NCBI RefSeq assembly: GCF_000420845.1
Contig: NZ_ATVS01000005.1
Span: 62,001-126,000 of the forward strand
Direction: 5' to 3'
Origin: Butyrivibrio sp. AE3009
Lineage (GTDB): Bacteria; Bacillota; Clostridia; Lachnospirales; Lachnospiraceae
DNA: 64,000 nt
The notes beneath the pieces are model-generated. The model was given only the letters and a program-made list of their open reading frames with translations. It was not told where the DNA came from and did no database searches. Below, piece after piece: positions 58,716 through 64,000 of the stretch (the first letter of the stretch is position 1; every line of letters starts with the position of its first letter). Position numbers and translations under genes: made by a program.

Positions 58716-59903
58716 ATGATGAATATTTTGTATTTTGACTGGAATGAATTTAATGGGGCGGACTGCAGGGACGCCATGGAGAAACTGGGACATCAGATAG
58801 ATATCATCAGGTTTGATAATAGCTATTATGAGATGAATACCGGAAACCTTACTATCTTTGCGGATAAGGTGATTAAAAAGCTGGAAGAGGGAAAATACTA
58901 TGACTGCGTATTCAGTTTTGATTATGTTCCTGCGCTGTCCGATGTGTGTCAGGTGTTTGAGGTTCCTTATATTTCCTGGGTGTTTGACTGTCCACATTAT
59001 ACGTTGGATTCACATACATTGAGTAATCCGGTAAACAGAGTATATGTGTTTGACAGGATTTTGTGTGAAACACTGAGGAAGAAAGGATATGAGACAGTAT
59101 TTCATTCGACGCTGGCGGTGAATTCTCAGAGATTAGAGAAGATATGTCAGGAGCTTGATGCTGAGAGCGATGGCAGGATAGTTTATCAGCATGATGTATG
59201 CTTCCTGGGAAGTTTGTATGACAATGAATTTAATTATTATGACAGAGTCAAATACCTTCCTCCGGAGCTCAAGGGCTATACGGATGCACTTATCAAGGCC
59301 CAGGAGAGCCTGTTTGGAACAGACCTTTTTAGTGAACCGGGAATAATGCCCTATGAGAAAATAAAGAAGATGAGGGAGTACATAAAATTCGAAGATACCG
59401 GGCAGTACGAAATTGACTATGACAATGTAATATTGGATTTTCTCAGGAAGAAGGTAACTGTAAATGAGCGGCGTAATATCCTGACGGAAATGGGAAAGAA
59501 ATTTGATACTGTTCTCTATACTCCACCGGGAGCCAGGCCTATAGAAAATGTCTGTAACCTTGGTTTTTGCGATTACATGACTAAGATGCCGAGAGTTTTT
59601 CGAAAATCCAAGATCAATCTGAATATCACCCTAAGATCTATCTTATCGGGGATACCTCTCAGAGTGGTGGATGTCTTGGCTGCGGGAGGTTTTCTTATTA
59701 CCAACTATCAGGCTGAGATAGCAGAATATTTCATTGATGGAGAAGAACTTGTTATAGCCTATTCTCCTGAAGATATGATAGAAAAAACCGCATATTACCT
59801 TGAGCACGATGATGAGCGCAAGGTAATAGCAAGGAGAGGGCAGGAAAAAGTTCTGAGGGATTTTGATTATAAAATACTACTTGAAGGAATTCTTACAATT
59901 TAG
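58716..59903 (+). CDS. CgeB-like glycosyltransferase
   Basis: 395 residues; the second of two adjacent ATGs (58719) is equally possible. It resembles CgeB/DUF3880-type GT-B glycosyltransferases: N-terminal MNILYFDWNEFNGADCRDAMEKLGHQIDII, VPYISWVFDCPHYTL, and a C-terminal GT-1-like portion NLNITLRSILSGIPLRVVDVLAAGGFLITNYQAEIAEYF followed by RGQEKVLRDFDY. Coding is AT-richer than the flagellar genes. Its place between csrA and flaG suggests flagellin or surface glycosylation, which is inference. Confidence 0.82.
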   Translation: MMNILYFDWNEFNGADCRDAMEKLGHQIDIIRFDNSYYEMNTGNLTIFADKVIKKLEEGKYYDCVFSFDYVPALSDVCQVFEVPYISWVFDCPHYTLDSHTLSNPVNRVYVFDRILCETLRKKGYETVFHSTLAVNSQRLEKICQELDAESDGRIVYQHDVCFLGSLYDNEFNYYDRVKYLPPELKGYTDALIKAQESLFGTDLFSEPGIMPYEKIKKMREYIKFEDTGQYEIDYDNVILDFLRKKVTVNERRNILTEMGKKFDTVLYTPPGARPIENVCNLGFCDYMTKMPRVFRKSKINLNITLRSILSGIPLRVVDVLAAGGFLITNYQAEIAEYFIDGEELVIAYSPEDMIEKTAYYLEHDDERKVIARRGQEKVLRDFDYKILLEGILTI

Positions 59904-59929
59904 AACAAAATGGAAGATTGAGGGCAGTT

Positions 59930-61060
59930 ATGTTTGATGCTATTTCAGTATTAGAAAAAATAGAAAGTGTAGAAAAAAAATCAAATAACCCAAGGTTTTG
60001 TCAGGCAAATTACTCCGTGGATCAAAAAATGGAAAGATTACAATTGATACTAGGGATAATTCTGGAAATCAATGAAAATACTTCAGAAATATATAAGCTT
60101 AAGGCAGAGTATTTCAAAGGATCCGTTTCTGCTGAAGCTTTGAGCGTTATTATCCATTCTCTGGAGATAGCTGAATCCGAGACCGGAAAAGTAATAGAAG
60201 AAGCTTTAGAAGAATGGGACTATTCGGGATATTTGACTTATGTCGGAAATCTTTCGATTTTAGAGAATGTTTACGGGAAATTGTTAAAGTATGAAAATGT
60301 CTTGAATAAGTACAAAACAGTTCATGAAAATGTACGTCATATCGTTAGAAACTATTATTCAAGGAAAGAATCTAAAGTATTTACCGGAAAAGGTGCCGTG
60401 TACACTGTTATAACCGGAAATTATGATAATTTGAATGAACCGCTTGTTATAGATAAAGACTTAGATTATTACTGTTTTACTGACAATAAAGATATTAAGT
60501 CAGAGAATTGGACAATCGTACATATTGAAGATGATATGGGATTGGACCCGATAAGATTAAATCGATATTATAAGTTTCTTATGTTTAAAGTGCTTCCTGA
60601 GTATGATTATTCTATCTATATAGATGGTAAAAATCAGATTACTGGTGACTTGAAAGAGTATATCAGATACTATTCTAGGGATAAATCCATGTTATGCGCT
60701 CCACATCCGCTGAGACAGAGCATTGAGGATGAGATAATTGAAGTTGGACGGTTAAATAAAGCGGATCCTAAGTTTATGACGGAGCAATTTGAACATTATA
60801 AACAAGCAGGATATGACGAGAGTATCCCTCTTATTGAAGGTTGCCTGTTGGTAAGAAATCATCATGATAAGCTTCTTCAAAAAGTTATGGAGGACTGGTT
60901 TGATGAGCTTTGTAAGTGGAGTTTCAGAGACCAGATTAGTCTCGGCTATGTATGTTGGAAGAATGGTTATGCTTTCGATCTTAGCGAGATTCTTATTTAC
61001 GAAAATCCCTATATTAAAGAAATAGGACATGCAGTGAGAACAAGAACAGTAGAGAGATAA
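59930..61060 (+). CDS. DUF616-type glycosyltransferase-like protein
   Basis: 376 residues from ATG 59930 (a TTG at 59918 is possible). The N-terminal about 150 residues are helical. The C-terminal domain starts YTVITGNYDNLNEPLVID and continues DYYCFTDN, RLNRYYKFLMFKVLPEYDYSIYIDGKNQITGDL and ISLGYVCWKNGY, matching the DUF616 glycosyltransferase-like pattern with an Asp-containing YIDG (DXD-like) site. Coding is AT-rich (many aat, aaa, ata codons), like the preceding gene. Together they form a probable glycan-modification pair. Confidence 0.78.
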   Translation: MFDAISVLEKIESVEKKSNNPRFCQANYSVDQKMERLQLILGIILEINENTSEIYKLKAEYFKGSVSAEALSVIIHSLEIAESETGKVIEEALEEWDYSGYLTYVGNLSILENVYGKLLKYENVLNKYKTVHENVRHIVRNYYSRKESKVFTGKGAVYTVITGNYDNLNEPLVIDKDLDYYCFTDNKDIKSENWTIVHIEDDMGLDPIRLNRYYKFLMFKVLPEYDYSIYIDGKNQITGDLKEYIRYYSRDKSMLCAPHPLRQSIEDEIIEVGRLNKADPKFMTEQFEHYKQAGYDESIPLIEGCLLVRNHHDKLLQKVMEDWFDELCKWSFRDQISLGYVCWKNGYAFDLSEILIYENPYIKEIGHAVRTRTVER

Positions 61061-61105
61061 TTATAAATTTTTTATGAATTTTTTGCCTGAAGGGTAGTTG
61101 AAAGC

Positions 61106-61132
61106 TAAAGAAAAATATCCCATGTCCGATAT
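61106..61132 (+). promoter_or_regulatory. SigD promoter of flaG-fliD-fliS
   Basis: taaa (61106-61109), 15 bp, tccgatat (61125-61132), about 95 bp before flaG. Confidence 0.8.
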
Positions 61133-61225
61133 AATGGATAAATAGAACTGTCTTACTTTATGTAAAAGGTTAAGAACTATAGATGTAAGGGTTTATTCCT
61201 GATTCTGACACGGAGGTATAGAATT

Positions 61226-61702
61226 ATGGGAATTGAAGCAATCAATGGGTTTAGTCCTCTTATTCAGGCGACTCAGCCCCAGGTAAGGACGCAGGTCCAG
61301 GAACAGAGTCAGTCTCAGTCTGAGATTGTAAATCAGGAGGCCAATGCCGCTCAGGCTATGGAGCTAAAAGTAGAAGCTGCTGATAATTCAGCAGGTTCTA
61401 ATAGTGGTACTCAGAGTGGCCCTCAGAGTTTTGCACAGTCCCAGACACACCTTCAGGAAACTGAGGAGCAGATTCAGGCTGATAACGAAAAGGTCAAAAA
61501 GGCCATTTCTCAGATGGCCAAGAACATGAGCTCCAATGCAGAAGCGGTATTTGGAATTCATGACAAGACCAACAGAGTAACTATCAAGATGGTGGACAAG
61601 GAGACCAAGAAGGTGATCAAAGAGTTCCCGCCGGACGAGACTCTCGATATGATCGCCAAGGTATGGGAAATTGCCGGCATCCTGGTAGACGAAAAGAGAT
61701 AA
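61226..61702 (+). CDS. flaG: FlaG-family flagellar protein
   Basis: 158 residues. The N-terminal about 85 residues are Gln/Ser-rich low complexity. The C-terminal FlaG domain is clear: AISQMAKNMSSNAEAVFGIHDKTNRVTIKMVDKETKKVIKEFPPDETLDMIAKVWEIAGILVDEK. FlaG influences filament length in other bacteria. Ribosome site ggagg at a slightly long spacing. First gene after the SigD promoter, followed 68 bp later by fliD. Confidence 0.9.
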   Translation: MGIEAINGFSPLIQATQPQVRTQVQEQSQSQSEIVNQEANAAQAMELKVEAADNSAGSNSGTQSGPQSFAQSQTHLQETEEQIQADNEKVKKAISQMAKNMSSNAEAVFGIHDKTNRVTIKMVDKETKKVIKEFPPDETLDMIAKVWEIAGILVDEKR

Positions 61703-61770
61703 CTGTAGGTACACCTTTATGGAAAAGGATTTCCATGCGGTAACTCACGGATTGAGAAAGGAGAGAAACT

Positions 61771-63261
61771 ATGCCTATCAGAATAACAGGAATGAATTCG
61801 GGCCTGGATACCGAGAGCATCATAACCGCTCTTACCAGTTCCAAACAGACCAAGCTTGATAATTTCAAGGGCGACCAGAAAAAACTTACCTGGAAACAGG
61901 ATAAATGGAAAGAACTTAACAAGAAGGTCGTTTCCTTCTATAATGGGGCGCTCAGCTCCATGAGATTTTCAACAGCCTATACCAAGAAGACCACAACAGC
62001 TTCCAATGCCAATGCTGTTTCGGTTGTTACCGGCGAAAATGCAATGGATGCAGTTCAGAACTTGAGCATCACCAGTCTTGCTAAAGCTTCATACATGAGT
62101 GGAAAAGAGGTAAAGGCCGGAACAGAAAAAGCCAAGCTGTCCACAGAACTTAGCGAGATTACAGGCTTTACAGCCGGGGATATTAACTTCACCGTAGGTG
62201 GAGAGAGTAAGTCCATAACAGTAGAAGATGGCGATACTATAAGTGATGTACTTAGCAAACTTAAAGAGGAAGCCGGAGATAAGATCAATTTTAACTTTGA
62301 TGAGAGCACCGGAAGGTTCTTTGCTGCAGGTAAGGAAACAGGAACTGCGGCAAACATCTCCTTTGAGGATAGCGACGCCGCAGCTGCTCTTGGTCTCTCC
62401 ACAGCAACTATTCAGAACGGATCTAAGGCTAAGATTATCCTTAATGATGAAGAGTATGAATCTGACAGTAACACCTTCCAGATAAATGGATTAACTATTA
62501 CAGCAAATGAAGTGGCTGAGAATATAACCCTTACCACCAAGCAGGATACCAGTGGAATTTATGACAACATCAAGAAGCTGGTTAAAGAGTACAATGACAT
62601 TATGAAAGAGTTTTCAACTCTTTATAATGCCGATAAAGCTACGAAGTATAAGATGCTCACGGATGATGAAAAAGATGCCATGAGCGACAGCGAGGTTGAG
62701 GACTGGGAGAACAAGATTAAATCAGGACTCCTCAGCGGTGATGAGACAGTTGGAACTATCAGATCTGCTCTCAGAGATATTGTGAGTAGTTCCTTTGAGG
62801 TTACCTTAAAGGATGGCTCCAAACAGAAATACTCATTGGCATCGCTGGGAATAGCTACCGGTAGCTATTTCTCAACAGAAGAAAATGAAAGAGATCTTCT
62901 TCATATAGACGGAGATCCGGATGATGACTCTACAAGTGGAAATACAGATCTTCTTAAGGCGGCCATATCAAGTGACCCTGCAATGGTTCAGGATTTGTTT
63001 ACTCAGCTGTCAAGATCAATGTATTCCAAGTTGTCAGATCTGATGAAAGGCACGCAGTACAGCAGCGCATTCACCATTTATGAAGATAAACTTATGGCTT
63101 CACAGTATAGCGCCTACAACACCAAGATCTCCGATGCACAGTCAGCACTGGAGGCTGCACAGGACAAGTACTACAAGAAGTTCTCCAAGATGGAGACCGC
63201 ACTTAGTAAGATCAATAGTTCCAGCGGTTCATTGTCAAGTTTCTTTGGCGGTGGAGGCTGA
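61771..63261 (+). CDS. fliD: Flagellar filament cap FliD
   Basis: 496 residues. N-terminal FliD domain RITGMNSGLDTESIITALTSSKQTKLDNFKGDQKKLTWKQDKWKELNKKV; central FliD_C-type region GIYDNIKKLVKEYNDIMKEFSTLYNADKATKYKMLTDDEKDAMSDSEVEDWENKIKSGLLSGDET. C-terminal coiled coil ends YYKKFSKMETALSKINSSSGSLSSFFGG. Forms the cap that folds flagellin at the filament tip. Ribosome site aaaggaga. Confidence 0.96.
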   Translation: MPIRITGMNSGLDTESIITALTSSKQTKLDNFKGDQKKLTWKQDKWKELNKKVVSFYNGALSSMRFSTAYTKKTTTASNANAVSVVTGENAMDAVQNLSITSLAKASYMSGKEVKAGTEKAKLSTELSEITGFTAGDINFTVGGESKSITVEDGDTISDVLSKLKEEAGDKINFNFDESTGRFFAAGKETGTAANISFEDSDAAAALGLSTATIQNGSKAKIILNDEEYESDSNTFQINGLTITANEVAENITLTTKQDTSGIYDNIKKLVKEYNDIMKEFSTLYNADKATKYKMLTDDEKDAMSDSEVEDWENKIKSGLLSGDETVGTIRSALRDIVSSSFEVTLKDGSKQKYSLASLGIATGSYFSTEENERDLLHIDGDPDDDSTSGNTDLLKAAISSDPAMVQDLFTQLSRSMYSKLSDLMKGTQYSSAFTIYEDKLMASQYSAYNTKISDAQSALEAAQDKYYKKFSKMETALSKINSSSGSLSSFFGGGG

Positions 63262-63312
63262 TAGCATAAGAGTATTACTATAATAAAACTATAGATTGAG
63301 AGGGAGCAAAGT

Positions 63313-63714
63313 ATGCCAGTACTTACAACTCAACAGAAGGCTTATGCACAGTATAAAAATAACAAGATAATGAGTGCTTCAAAACCGGAGCTTACTCTTA
63401 TGCTTTATGACGGGGCTATCAAATTCCTCAACATTGCAGATTTTGCAATTGAAAAGAATGATATATTTAAGGCCCATGAGAATATCGTAAAGACTGAGAA
63501 AATAATTGAGTATCTTAGAAGCACTCTAGATATGAAATATCCCGTTGCTCAGGACTTTGAAAACATGTATTCTTATATTGCAAGGAGACTTGTTGAGGCC
63601 AATATAGCTAAGGACAGAGAGATAGTTGCTGAGGTCAATAAGCATATGCATGCAATTAGAGATAATTGGGTTGAAGTTATGAAAGCAAATCATGTTATGG
63701 TGAAGGATGCATAA
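63313..63714 (+). CDS. fliS: Flagellin export chaperone FliS
   Basis: 133 residues. Binds the C terminus of flagellin. Family pattern: YAQYKNNKIMSASKPELTLMLYDGAIKFLNIADFAIEKNDIFKAHENIVKTEKIIEYLRSTLDMKYPVAQDFENMYSYIARRLVEANI. Ribosome site gaggga. Followed 12 bp later by another small helical flagellar gene. Confidence 0.95.
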   Translation: MPVLTTQQKAYAQYKNNKIMSASKPELTLMLYDGAIKFLNIADFAIEKNDIFKAHENIVKTEKIIEYLRSTLDMKYPVAQDFENMYSYIARRLVEANIAKDREIVAEVNKHMHAIRDNWVEVMKANHVMVKDA

Positions 63715-63726
63715 AAGGAGACTGGG

Positions 63727-64000
63727 ATGATAGCTTCTAGTTTGGACATGCTGGAGGATAGCCTTATTAAGAAGATTGAGGTTATGGACAGGATTCAAGA
63801 GGAAAACGACAGACAGACGGAAGTTTTGAAGAATTCTGAAGAGGTTGATGAAAAGGCCTTTGATGATACAGTGGAAAAGAAGGGAGAGCTGGTGGACCAG
63901 CTTCTTCTTTTGGATGAAGGGTTCCAGTCACTGTTTGACCGGGTCAAAGAAGAACTTGGTAATAATAAGGATATGTATAAGGAACAGATAGGAAGACTTC
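63727..64000 (+). CDS. FliT/FlgN-like flagellar protein, 3' end outside the window
   Basis: Partial, 91 codons visible from ATG 63727 with aaggag 8 bp upstream. Entirely helical and acidic: MIASSLDMLEDSLIKKIEVMDRIQEENDRQ, KAFDDTVEKKGELVDQLLLLDEGFQSLFDRVKEELG. Its position directly after fliS is where fliT lies in many Firmicutes, and the sequence style is like FliT/FlgN export chaperones. Assignment is by context and pattern. Confidence 0.7.
   Translation, partial: MIASSLDMLEDSLIKKIEVMDRIQEENDRQTEVLKNSEEVDEKAFDDTVEKKGELVDQLLLLDEGFQSLFDRVKEELGNNKDMYKEQIGRL

Overview
The window looks like a chromosome segment of a motile, low-to-mid G+C Firmicute of the Lachnospiraceae, most like Butyrivibrio or Pseudobutyrivibrio (inference, not a database result). 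Pointers are strong AGGAGG ribosome sites, a FliW/CsrA flagellar cluster with SigD-type promoters, a type III glutamine synthetase, a ClpS/ClpA pair, a GH120 beta-xylosidase with a LplABC-like oligosaccharide transporter, and an HrcA/CIRCE-type operator. No tRNA, rRNA, CRISPR array, prophage or transposase gene was seen.

Layout. 0-10 kb: a truncated DUF898-like membrane protein, a polar amino-acid ABC transporter (binding lipoprotein, permease, ATPase), a 1417-residue coiled-coil surface protein, MgtC, and a convergent dtd operon. 10-17 kb: a lipoprotein, a GH3 glycosidase, an AIM24-family protein, and an unusual five-gene operon with one ExbB/MotA-like channel protein, one clear ExbD-like partner, two further proteins with ExbD-like extracytoplasmic domains and one secreted protein. 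17-24.4 kb: a GH120 xylosidase divergent from a LacI regulator and ABC transporter, with two matching operators between them. 24.5-31.7 kb: clpS-clpA, a 54-residue membrane peptide, an M42 peptidase, an orphan HicB-like domain, MscS, thymidine kinase, Hsp20 and a small orphan gene. 32-33 kb: a SigD-controlled calcium-binding-type protein. 33-48.9 kb: a nitrogen-assimilation island (ANTAR regulator, glnA, MFS transporter, asnB, glnN, both glutamate synthase subunits, Amt-PII fusion). 49-64 kb: a flagellar late-gene cluster (flgM, flgN, two flgK, flgL, fliW, csrA, two glycosyltransferases, flaG, fliD, fliS and a partial FliT/FlgN-like gene).

Regulation that can be read directly. The nitrogen island encodes an ANTAR RNA-binding protein. 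The asnB leader carries a textbook ANTAR target: two hairpins with six-base loops (A at 1, G at 4), the second overlapping an intrinsic terminator. The glnN and amt leaders carry a matching second hairpin overlapping a terminator, and glnA has a leader terminator. This suggests one local antitermination regulon. Five sites fit the SigD consensus TAAA-N15-NCCGATAW: upstream of the calcium-binding protein gene, twice upstream of flgM, upstream of flgL and upstream of flaG.

The intergenic DNA is rich in short modular palindromes (cores ggggtctgacccc, ggggacaggcacc, gggacggttc) combined into long hairpins. In five cases the repeat supplies the stop codon of the adjoining gene. A second structured element follows both the first gene and flgL, with the same architecture but different arm sequences. 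The 1.26 kb gap before flgL holds several large inverted repeats, one of which has a relative near 58.5 kb.
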